DNA of 64,000 nucleotides from Gordonia phthalatica (GTDB lineage: Bacteria; Actinomycetota; Actinomycetes; Mycobacteriales; Mycobacteriaceae). A model generated the notes under the pieces. It ran no database searches, was not told where the DNA came from, and saw only the letters and a list, made by a program, of their open reading frames with translations. Below are positions 50,836 to 59,500 of this stretch, piece after piece (positions within the stretch are counted from its first letter, which is position 1; each line of letters begins with the position of its first letter). The stretch lies in the NCBI RefSeq assembly GCF_001305675.1, contig NZ_CP011853.1, positions 434,001 to 498,000 on the forward strand, in the 5' to 3' direction. Made by a program: the position numbers and the translations under genes.

Positions 50836-52326
50836 TCAGGCGGTCAACAGGCGGGTGAGGTAGGCCTCGACCCGGGAGTCCTCCGGGGCCGGTGGGGCGT
50901 GGGGCCCGAGGTCGGGCAGGAGTTCGGCGCCATCCGTGGGTTGAGCGAGCGCAGCGAGTCGAAACCCCCGGCGAACCTCACCACGGTTTCGACCGACGCC
51001 TCGGTCTGCGGCCTCGGACGTCGGCTCAACCCTCGACTCCGTCGCGGTTTCCCACTGGCCGACTTGGTGGCCGACCGATCGGTTGTGGCGCCCGCACGCG
51101 GCGCCGAGATTGTCGATGTCGGTGGGACCGCCGTCGCGCCATTCAGTGAGGTGGTGCGCCTCGGTTCGCGCGAACGGCGCCGAGCATTCCGGGGCGGTGC
51201 ACCCGCGATCGCGGGCGAACAACATCAACCGCTGATCCTGCGAGGCCAGACGACGTCCCCGCCCGAACCACAACGCCTTACCCGTCGCGGCGGAGAACAC
51301 CGCCAGGTGCGGCTGCACCGCACCAGCGACATGCACCAACTCCCGCACCGGCAGGCGGGTGCCGGTCGCGGTGACCGCGACCCAGGCCCGCTGGGCCAGT
51401 TCCTTGTCGGTGACCGTCACGACCAGTTCGGTCGAGAGTTTACCGACCGGCACCCCGGAGGCGGCGTGCGCGGTCTGCAGGATCGCCAGCAGCGCATCAT
51501 GATTGCGCTGACCCGCGGTGCGGGTGTCGCGCTCGGCCGCGGCGGCCAAAACCGCCGGGTCGGCCAGATCGGCGGCCCCGCGCGGGGACTCGGGATCATC
51601 CGGATTGTTTACCCCGGGTGCGGCCCACTGGCCGAGCATGACTTCCAGGTTGGCGCGCAGCTCGGGGCTGAGTTGGGCGCGGACCTTGCTCATCAACTGC
51701 CGGTCCTGCGGCATGAGGGTCAGGCCGCGACGGCGCGCGCGGTCACGTTCGTCGGTGACCTGCCCGTCCGGATCCAGGTGCGCCAGCAGGCGGTGCCCGG
51801 CCTGCGCCACGCCCGCGGGGGACAAGTCGCGGGCGATGGCCGCCAACTGGGCCTCCGCCCGACCCCGAGTTTCGGCGTCGACCGCGGAAGGAATCCGGTC
51901 CATGACGGCCGCGATTTCCCGGACATGGCCGCCGCCGATGGCGCCGTCGGCGACCGCGGTGGCGGTGGCCGGCAACACCGGGTCGAGGGTTGCTCCGGTG
52001 AGGGAGGAGAATTGGCCGATCGCTTCGGCGGCGATCCGGCGGCGTTTGGCTTCGCCGTCACCGACCCGCAGGTGCTGGGCCAGGAACTGGTGCAGGGAGA
52101 ACAGGCCGACCTTGCGGACCGCGTTGCGGTCGGAGATCTCCACCAACAAGGCGGCATCGGCGCCGTCGAGACGACGACGCGCCGACTCCATCACCTCGGC
52201 GGTGGTGACCAACTGGTCCTCGGTCACCGCCCCGAACGGAGCCGCGGCGAACTTGGCGGCCACCTGGTCCATCAGGGCGGCCAACGCGACCGGATCCTCC
52301 GGCAACTGGATGCCGTTTTCGTTCAC
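50836..52326 (-). CDS. DUF222/HNH endonuclease (13E12-repeat type), SOS-regulated
   Basis: A 496-residue protein: DUF222 (about residues 30-300) and a C-terminal HNH domain with RDRGCTAPECSAPFARTEAH, HHLTEWRDGGPTDIDN and CGRHNRSVG (two Cys pairs plus His-Asn-His). GTG start behind AGGAGG. An SOS box precedes it. The stretch encoding about 40 residues after the HNH domain (TESRVEPTSEAADRGVGRN and onward) comes from two copies of a dispersed repeat, so the tail is atypical, yet the frame is kept. Genes of this family resemble mobile or repeat elements and their role is unknown. Confidence 0.9.
   Translation of the reverse strand: MNENGIQLPEDPVALAALMDQVAAKFAAAPFGAVTEDQLVTTAEVMESARRRLDGADAALLVEISDRNAVRKVGLFSLHQFLAQHLRVGDGEAKRRRIAAEAIGQFSSLTGATLDPVLPATATAVADGAIGGGHVREIAAVMDRIPSAVDAETRGRAEAQLAAIARDLSPAGVAQAGHRLLAHLDPDGQVTDERDRARRRGLTLMPQDRQLMSKVRAQLSPELRANLEVMLGQWAAPGVNNPDDPESPRGAADLADPAVLAAAAERDTRTAGQRNHDALLAILQTAHAASGVPVGKLSTELVVTVTDKELAQRAWVAVTATGTRLPVRELVHVAGAVQPHLAVFSAATGKALWFGRGRRLASQDQRLMLFARDRGCTAPECSAPFARTEAHHLTEWRDGGPTDIDNLGAACGRHNRSVGHQVGQWETATESRVEPTSEAADRGVGRNRGEVRRGFRLAALAQPTDGAELLPDLGPHAPPAPEDSRVEAYLTRLLTA
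50938..51032. repeat. Dispersed repeat, head-to-head pair (copy C) inside the HNH gene
   Basis: GGGTTGAGC...GTCGAAACC (50,938-50,966) and GGTTTCGAC...GGCTCAACCC (50,993-51,032 region, starting at GGTTTCGAC near 50,985) form an inverted pair of the element seen at 3814 and 13,398. Both arms lie within coding sequence. Confidence 0.65.
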
Positions 52327-52351
52327 GTAGACCACCTCCTCGGATACAGTT

Positions 52352-52367
52352 ACGAACCTTTGTTCGA
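52352..52367 (-). promoter_or_regulatory. LexA (SOS) box of the DUF222/HNH gene
   Basis: On the coding strand TCGAAC-AAAG-GTTCGT, matching the actinobacterial SOS box TCGAAC(N4)GTTCGA at 11 of 12 defined positions, 26 bases before the start codon. In M. tuberculosis several 13E12-family genes are known LexA targets. Confidence 0.8.
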
Positions 52368-52516
52368 ACGTTTGAATGCACTGTATCGCGACCCTCTGAC
52401 AATTCCGGGAAAGTGGCATCGGACCAGTTCGCAGATGTGAAACCGCAATTCTGGGTAGTGTTCGACCTGCATTCGTCGCCTATGCGTGGATGGGCGTCTC
52501 GTGGATGGGAGGCCCG

Positions 52517-53368
52517 GTGAGACTAGGTTTGGTCAGCAGATCTGTGGGCGCGGTGGCGGTCGTCGCCGGGATCACCCTGGCACCGCCTGTCGATGCCGCA
52601 CCGCTCGTGGACTACGTCGCGATGGGCGACAGCTTCTCCGCCGGATCGGGTGTGGAACCCGTCGCACCCGGTGGGCAGGATTGTCTCCGGTCGTCGCGGA
52701 ACTATGCGCACATCCTCGCCGCGAAGAACGACTTCCGCCTGACCGACGTCAGCTGCGGTGCCGCCGACACGAACGACTTCTTCCATCCGCAGAAGGCCGG
52801 CATGAAGCCGCAACTCGCGGCGCTCGACGCGAACACCGATCTCGTCACCTTCTCGATCGGCGGCAACGACGGCAACGTCTTCGCCACGACCATCGGCAAG
52901 TGCGTGGTCGTCGGAGCGTTCGGTGTGGCGCCGGGGACGCCCTGCGACGATCTCTTCGCCGCGGGAGTGGCGCGCGAGATCAGGATGCAGACCTACCCGA
53001 AGCTCGTTCGCGCCATGCGGGCGGTCCGACAGAAGGCTCCGAACGCGCAGGTCTACGCCCTCAACTACCTTCGCCTGGTGCCGAACCGCGCGGTCGCCTG
53101 CCCGGGTGTTCCGGTCACCCGCGGCGACGTGAAGACCGCGTATCGCATCCAGACCGAACTGTCGGATGCGATCGAGCGCGCCGCCCACAAGACCGGCGTC
53201 ACCTTCGTCGACGTGGCTGTCGGCTCTGTCGGCCACGAGGCGTGCAAGCCTCGCGGAGTCCGCTACGTGGAGCCGCTGGTCGGCGCCGCGCAGCTGGTCC
53301 CTCTGCACCCGAACGCGCTGGGTGAGCGGCAGATGGCGAAGGTCGTCGGCGCGGCGATCGGCCGCTGA
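52517..53368 (+). CDS. Secreted SGNH/GDSL esterase
   Basis: A 283-residue protein from GTG (GGGAGG just upstream; ATGs at 52,490 and 52,505 possible). The signal peptide ends near VDA. SGNH blocks: I YVAMGDSFSAGSG (nucleophile Ser), III FSIGGNDGNVF, V HPNALGERQM (His). Six Cys suggest disulfides. It probably cleaves lipid or carbohydrate esters outside the cell. Confidence 0.92.
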   Translation: MRLGLVSRSVGAVAVVAGITLAPPVDAAPLVDYVAMGDSFSAGSGVEPVAPGGQDCLRSSRNYAHILAAKNDFRLTDVSCGAADTNDFFHPQKAGMKPQLAALDANTDLVTFSIGGNDGNVFATTIGKCVVVGAFGVAPGTPCDDLFAAGVAREIRMQTYPKLVRAMRAVRQKAPNAQVYALNYLRLVPNRAVACPGVPVTRGDVKTAYRIQTELSDAIERAAHKTGVTFVDVAVGSVGHEACKPRGVRYVEPLVGAAQLVPLHPNALGERQMAKVVGAAIGR

Positions 53369-53503
53369 CCCCGTCCCACGATCACCCGCCGCGCGATTTC
53401 TCCCGCCGCATGATTCTCCGTCGCGCTCAGTGGGACGACCCCCACCGCGCGAGCCGCAACCGGCCGATGATCGGTCGAAACGCTCGCGACCCGGAGGTCT
53501 CAC

Positions 53504-54550
53504 GTGAAATCGTTGCTGCTGTATGCCGCCCGGGACGCTCGGATCGCCGACGTCCCGGAACCGGAACCCGGCCCCGGCCAGGTGAAGGTCAAGGTGGAGT
53601 GCGCGGGCATCTGCGGATCCGACCTCTCGCTGTTCCAGTACTCGCCGATCCCGGCGGGATTCACCCATCCGCTGCTGTGCACACACGGCCCGCACGCGCT
53701 GGGGCATGAGTTCTCCGGACGCGTGGTCGCGCTCGGCGACGGCGTCGACGACATCGAGGTCGGCGCGCTGGTCGCGGTGCGCCCCAACGTCTACGACGGC
53801 ACCTGCCCGGCCTGCGAACGCGGTGAGCAGAACCTCTGCGCGCAGGGCGGCTTCATCGGCGTCAGCGGCGGGGGAGGCGGCTTCAGCGAGTACGTCGTCG
53901 CGGGCCGCGACGCGGCGCACGTGATCCCCGAACGGTTCGGTGCCGAGGTGGCCGCGATGGTCGAGTCGACGGCGGTCGCCTGGCACGCGGTGAAGCAGTC
54001 GGGCGGGGGCGACGGCACCACGGCGCTGGTCGTCGGAGCCGGCCCCGTCGGACTGGCGCTGGTGTCCTGCCTCCTGGCGCGCGGCGCGTCGAAGGTCTTC
54101 GTCAGTGAACTCAGCGAGGCGCGCAAGGCGCGCGCCGTCGAGATGGGCGCGGAAGTTCTGGACCCGAGCCAGACGGATGTCGTGGCGCACGTACAGGCAC
54201 TCGGCGGCGTCGACGTCTCCTTCGACGCGTCCGGCGTCGGCCAGCCCACCTACGACACCGCGCTCGACGCGCTCCGTCCCGGCGGCACGTCGGTCGTCGT
54301 CGCGATGTTCCACGAACCGGTCCAGGTGGACCTGCAGAAGTACATGACGAGCGAGAAGAAGCTGGTCGGATCCATGGCCTACACGGACGTGGACTTCGGC
54401 GAGGTGGTGGAGGCGATCGTCGACGGCCGCCTGGACCCGCGCCCGCTCATCACCGGGCGCATCCGACTCGACGACGTCGTCGACAAGGGCCTGAACCATC
54501 TGCTCGGTGAGGGTCGGAACAGCGAGATCAAGATCCTCGTGACTCCGTGA
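53504..54550 (+). CDS. Zinc alcohol dehydrogenase, butanediol-dehydrogenase type
   Basis: A 348-residue MDR protein. Catalytic zinc ligands: Cys in AGICGSDL, His/Glu in HALGHEFSG and Glu in MVESTAVAWH. The structural site reads DGTCPACERGEQNLC, three Cys with Asp where the first Cys usually stands. NAD fold VVGAGPVGLALVS. Similar proteins oxidise 2,3-butanediol or related diols. GTG start with GGAGG 7 bases upstream. The NTF2-like gene follows in the same direction. Confidence 0.88.
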   Translation: MKSLLLYAARDARIADVPEPEPGPGQVKVKVECAGICGSDLSLFQYSPIPAGFTHPLLCTHGPHALGHEFSGRVVALGDGVDDIEVGALVAVRPNVYDGTCPACERGEQNLCAQGGFIGVSGGGGGFSEYVVAGRDAAHVIPERFGAEVAAMVESTAVAWHAVKQSGGGDGTTALVVGAGPVGLALVSCLLARGASKVFVSELSEARKARAVEMGAEVLDPSQTDVVAHVQALGGVDVSFDASGVGQPTYDTALDALRPGGTSVVVAMFHEPVQVDLQKYMTSEKKLVGSMAYTDVDFGEVVEAIVDGRLDPRPLITGRIRLDDVVDKGLNHLLGEGRNSEIKILVTP

Positions 54551-54589
54551 CACGGTTCCACCGTTGATCGGAACCAGAAAGGAGTAATC

Positions 54590-55069
54590 GTGTCCGATAT
54601 CGAAACCCGACTCCGGTTGGTCGAGGATCGTCTGGAGATCCTCAACCTGGAGGGTCTCTATGCCGAGACCTGGGACTTCGGCGACGCCGACGGCTGGGCG
54701 GCGCTCTTCACCGACGACGGAGTCTTCGAGATGCTGTCGCCGACCGGTGAGGTGACCAGGACGGTCGCAGGCACCGCGGACCTGACGGCGTTCTGCGAAG
54801 ACCTCAACCGCACCTTTCAGGGCCTGCACCTGATCCACGCACCGCGGGTCACCCTGGACGGGGACATCGCCTCCGCGCACATCCAGTTCACCTTCGAGGC
54901 GCACCGCGCGCACGACCTCGGTTTCGATCAGACGTCGGTGACGGACGCCTACAGCGTGTTGTACGTCCGAACCACGGCCGGCTGGCGGATGAAGCGCCGA
55001 GTGGAGCGCGCGATGAACCGCAACAGCAGAACCGCCCACCCCGGCAGCTTCGCCCTGCGACCCGTGTGA
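54590..55069 (+). CDS. SnoaL/NTF2-like protein
   Basis: A 159-residue cone-shaped alpha+beta fold protein: LEILNLEGLYAETWDFGDAD, WAALFTDDGVFEM and VTDAYSVLYVRTTAGWRMKR are typical of SnoaL_4. Members include dehydratases, isomerases and non-enzymes. GTG start with AGGAG at 5 bases. 39 bases behind the dehydrogenase, so probably the same operon and pathway. Ends 3 bases from the M1 peptidase on the other strand. Confidence 0.85.
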   Translation: MSDIETRLRLVEDRLEILNLEGLYAETWDFGDADGWAALFTDDGVFEMLSPTGEVTRTVAGTADLTAFCEDLNRTFQGLHLIHAPRVTLDGDIASAHIQFTFEAHRAHDLGFDQTSVTDAYSVLYVRTTAGWRMKRRVERAMNRNSRTAHPGSFALRPV

Positions 55070-55072
55070 GGG

Positions 55073-56431
55073 TCAGCGCATCGACGGGAACGGCGGCAGA
55101 GCCGGGGTGAACAGCCAGTCCTGCCAGATGTCGCCGAGCGGTGCCTTCGTGAAGGTCGACGCCAGGGCGATGAAGTCCTCGGTGGTGACGCAGCGGTAGG
55201 CGTACTTCTCGGTCCACCGGCGGATGAGCGCGAAGAAGTCGCCGTCGCCGATCCGCAGGCGCAGAGCGTGCAGCGTCATCGCGCCGCGCTTGTAGACCCA
55301 GTCCTCGAACATCTCCGGGGCGCCCGGATCGGCGAGCGGAGTCCGAACGGGGGAGGCGGCCAGCTTGGCGTAGTAGTGGCGCGCCCACTCGTCGGCCGAC
55401 TTCCCTCCCGAGTGCTGACTCCACAGCCACTCGGCGTAGCAGGCGAAGCCCTCGTGCAGCCAGATGTCGCGCCAGCGGGCGGCGGTCACCGAGTTGCCGA
55501 ACCACTGGTGCGCCAGCTCGTGCGCGACGAGTCGTTCGTGGTCGCGGGTGCCGTCGCAGTGGTTGGCGCCGAACGTCGAGAAGCCCTGTGATTCGAGGGG
55601 GATCTCGAGCTCGTCCTCGGTGATGAGCGACGTGTACTCGGGGAACGGGTACGGCCCGAACATCTCGGTGAAGGCGCTGACCATCTGCGGCTGCCGACCG
55701 AAGCTGACGTCGAACTCGGAGTTCAACTGCGGCGGGACCAGTGCGTGGACCGGCACCGGGCCGTCGGACATGGTGCGCCGTTCGTACTGACCGATCTGGA
55801 TGGCGGCGAGGTAGGTCGCCATCGGTTCCACCTGCTCGTACACCCAGGTGGTCTGAGCGGCCCGACGACGCTTCGAGATCAGGCGACCGTTGGCCAGCGC
55901 GTAGTACGGGGAGTCGGTGGTGATCTCGATCCGGAAGGGCGCCTTGGCCTCGGGATGGTCGTCGCACGGGAACCACGAGTGCGCGCCGTTGGGCTGGTTG
56001 GCGCACAGCGAGCCGTCCTCCAACTCCTCCCAGCCGACGGTGCCCCAGGTGGTGCGGATGGGGCGGGGACTGCCGCCGTAGCGGACCTCCACCATCAGCG
56101 CGCCGCCCGTCGGGATCGCGGTGCCGGGCGTGATCGTCAGCTTCCCCGACCTGTGCGTGTAGCGCGCGCGACGCCCGTTGACCGTCACTCGTTCCACCCG
56201 CATGCCGGACGCGAGGTCGAGGCTGAAGCGGTCCAGATGCTGGTACGACGACGCCGTCACGGTCACCGTGCCGCTGAGCCGGTTGCTGTTGACCTTGTAG
56301 ATCAGATCGAGGTCGTAGCGGGACACCCGGTAACCGAGGTTGCCGCTGGCGGGCAGGTAGGGGTCGAGCTCGTGCGAGGCTGCGCTGAGGGTGGGCGTAT
56401 GCCACGCGGTCTTCCCGAGTTTGCCGGGCAC
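55073..56431 (-). CDS. M1-family zinc aminopeptidase
   Basis: A 452-residue metallopeptidase, the short M1 form common in actinobacteria (two N-terminal beta/catalytic domains, no long helical C domain). Zinc site His304, His308 and Glu327 in VAHELAHQWFGN and WLHEGFACYAEW. The exopeptidase motif GxMEN is replaced by LESQGFS. GTG start preceded by AAGGAAGG; no signal peptide, so cytoplasmic. It lies 82 bases downstream of the Pls-like synthetase on the same strand, which suggests a role on its product, an inference. Confidence 0.88.
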   Translation of the reverse strand: MPGKLGKTAWHTPTLSAASHELDPYLPASGNLGYRVSRYDLDLIYKVNSNRLSGTVTVTASSYQHLDRFSLDLASGMRVERVTVNGRRARYTHRSGKLTITPGTAIPTGGALMVEVRYGGSPRPIRTTWGTVGWEELEDGSLCANQPNGAHSWFPCDDHPEAKAPFRIEITTDSPYYALANGRLISKRRRAAQTTWVYEQVEPMATYLAAIQIGQYERRTMSDGPVPVHALVPPQLNSEFDVSFGRQPQMVSAFTEMFGPYPFPEYTSLITEDELEIPLESQGFSTFGANHCDGTRDHERLVAHELAHQWFGNSVTAARWRDIWLHEGFACYAEWLWSQHSGGKSADEWARHYYAKLAASPVRTPLADPGAPEMFEDWVYKRGAMTLHALRLRIGDGDFFALIRRWTEKYAYRCVTTEDFIALASTFTKAPLGDIWQDWLFTPALPPFPSMR

Positions 56432-56513
56432 CAGCTGCCTTCCTTTCGGTTCGATGGAGATGCGTGTCGAGACTACCGCCGCGCCGATCGTCGACGGCGG
56501 GGACGGGCGCGGG

Positions 56514-59500
56514 TCAGCGCGGCCAGGACGCGATGGGGTTGCCCTGCCAGCGGGTATGCGCCGGCACGACGTCGCCGCGCATGACGAGCGATGCGGGTCC
56601 GACGGTCGCGGACTCGCCGACACCCGACGCGGGCAGCGCCACGCAGTGCGGGCCGAGGGTGGCGCCGCGCTCCAGGACGACGGAGTCGATGGCCATGACG
56701 CGATCGTGGAACAGGTGGGTCTGGACCACGCAGCCGCGCTGCACGGTGGCGCCGTCGCCCAGCTCGACGAGGTCGGCCTCGGGCAGCCAGTACGACTCGC
56801 ACCACACGCCGCGACCGATCTTCGCGCCCAGCCCGCGCAACCAGATGTTGAGGACAGGGGTGCCCGTGGCGGCATTGGCGAACCACGGGGCGGCGACGGT
56901 CTCGACGAAGGCGTCCGACAACTCGTTGCGCCACACGAACGAGCTCCACAGAGGGTGCTCGGAGGTGCGGATCCGGCCGACGACCGTCCACTTGGCGACG
57001 GTCGCGATCAGTCCGGCGACGGCACCGGCCGCGAGCAGGATCAAGCCTCCGCACAGCGCCGCGACGGCGACACCCCACTTGATAGCGAAGGTCTGCAGCG
57101 CGAAGAGCACCGTGATGCCGATTCCGAACGACACCATGACGGCCAGGATGCGCAGCGTCTCCACCGCGCCGCGCGCCGCCTTCAACCCGAACGACGGCGC
57201 GAAGGTGCGGGCCGAGTCGGTCTCCGACGCCGTGCGGCGCAGGCGGACCGGCGGGCTGCCGAGCCAGCTGGAGCCGCTCTTGGACTTCGGCGGCGCCGAC
57301 GACAGGACGGCGACGAGCGAGTTCTTCGGCAGCTTGCGCGACGGCGCCACCATGCCGGAGTTCCCGAGGAAGGCGCGCTTGCCGACCTTGGCCTCGCCGA
57401 TCCTCATCCAGCCGCCGCCGAGCTCGTAGGACGCCATCAGAGTGTCGTCGGCCAGGAACGAGTAGTCGCCCACGGTCGTGAACTTGGGGATCACGAGGGC
57501 GGTGGAGATCTCGGTGCCCTTGCCGATCTTCGCGCCGAGCGCGCGGAACCACCACGGTGTCAGCAGGCTCGCGTACAGCGGGAACAGGTAGGTGCGGGCC
57601 GCGTCCATCAGACGTTCGGTGGACCACACCTGCCAGCCGACGCGGGAGCGCACCGGGTAGACGCCCGACCGCATGCCGATGGACAGCAGGCGGACCGAGA
57701 TCAGGATCAGCAGGGCGAAGACGGCCATGGCGACCAGCGCCGCGACGGGCGCGAGGAGGACGCCGCGGACGGCGGCGTCGCGCATTCGTTCGGCGGGCAG
57801 TGCCCAGACTCCGATGACGGCCAGCCCGGCGGCCAGCGAGACGAGGGTGATGCCGGAGATCATCAGCGCGGTCAGCGCATAGATCGGCACCCACCACTTC
57901 CGCTGCGGCGGTCGATGGTCGGGCCACTCCTTCTTGGCCTTGCCGACCTTCACCGCGGGGGAGCCGGACCAGCGTTGGCGCGGCTTCACCTTGCCGATGA
58001 CGGCCGAGCCGGGATCGATGACGGCGTCGCGCCCGACGACGGCACCCGGCAGCAGCGTGGACCGCGCGCCCACGGTGGCGCCGGCCTTGATGGCGATGGA
58101 GCCGATGATCAGCTCGTCGCCGTCGATCCACCAGCCCGCGAGGTCCACCTCGGGTTCGATCGCGGCGCCGTCGCCGACCTCGAGCAGACCGGTGACCGGC
58201 GGAAGGGAGTGCAGGTCGACTCCGGTGCCGATGGTGGCGCCGAGCGCGCGGGCGAGCGTCGGCAGCCACGGTGCGCCCGACAGGTTGTAGGCGCCGCTCG
58301 CCTGCATCAGCCGCTCGGCGAGCCACAGTCGGACATGGACGCCGCCGCCGCGCGGATAGGTGCCCGGACCGACCCCGGCGAGCAGGGTGCGGGCGCCGAC
58401 GCCGGCGATGACGAGTCTGCCGAACGGGGTGACGAAGACGATGAACGCGACCAGCAGGACCCACCAGTTCACATGATGCAGCCACGGCGGCGTGTAGCCG
58501 AGGGCCTCACCGATCGCGATGCCGATGTTGTTGGCGATGCCGAGCCAGATGATCCACTGCAGCCCGGTCAGGGTCGCGAGGGGGATCGAGAGAGCGGCCT
58601 GCGCGAACCCGGTCGCGAGGGGGACCGGCTTCACCTCGCGCGGGGTCACCTGGCTGATCGGGTTGCGGCCGTCGAGCAGTTCGGCGAGGGAACCGAGCCG
58701 AGGGTGGTCGTACAGGTCGGCGACGGTGATCTCCGGGTACCGCCCGCGCAGGGCGGTGACCAGTTGCGCCGCGGAGAGGGAGCCGCCGCCCTCGTTGAAG
58801 AAGTCGGCTTCGGCGGAACCCACGCTGATGCCGAGCACGGCGGTCCACTGCTCGGCCAGCCAGGCCTCGGTGTCGGTGAGGTCGCCGGTGTCGTCGGAGG
58901 ATTCGGCTCCGGGCAGCGGCCAGGGGAGGGCGTTGCGGTCCACCTTGCCGGAGGTGCGCGTCGGCAGCTCGTCCATCAGGGCGAGACGCGGGACCATCGC
59001 GGCGGGCAAGTCCTTGCGGAGCAGAGCCTGGGCCTCGACGAGATCGAAGTCGGGATCGGTGGACGCCAGGTAGCCGACCAGCAGCGACGATCCGGTCGCC
59101 GTCTTGCGGACCGCGACGGCCGCCGCGCTGACACCGGGCAGGGCCTGCAGCGCGTTGTCGATCTCGCCGAGTTCGATGCGCCGGCCGCCGATCTTCACCT
59201 GGTCGTCGGCGCGGCCGACGAACTCCAGACCCTCCAGTTGGAGGCGGACCATGTCGCCGCTGCGGTAGGCGCGCTCCCAACCGAGCGAGGGCATCGTCGA
59301 ATACTTCTCGGCGTCCTTGACGGGGTCGAGGTAGCGAGCCAGGCCGACGCCGCCGATCACGAGCTCGCCGGTCTCGCCGACCGCGACGGGCTGCTCGTCC
59401 GGCCCGACGACGGCCAGGTCCCAGCCGACCAGCGGCAGACCGATCAGCACGGGCTGTCCGCGGTGCATCTGAGCGGCGCAGGCGACGACCGTCGCCTCGG

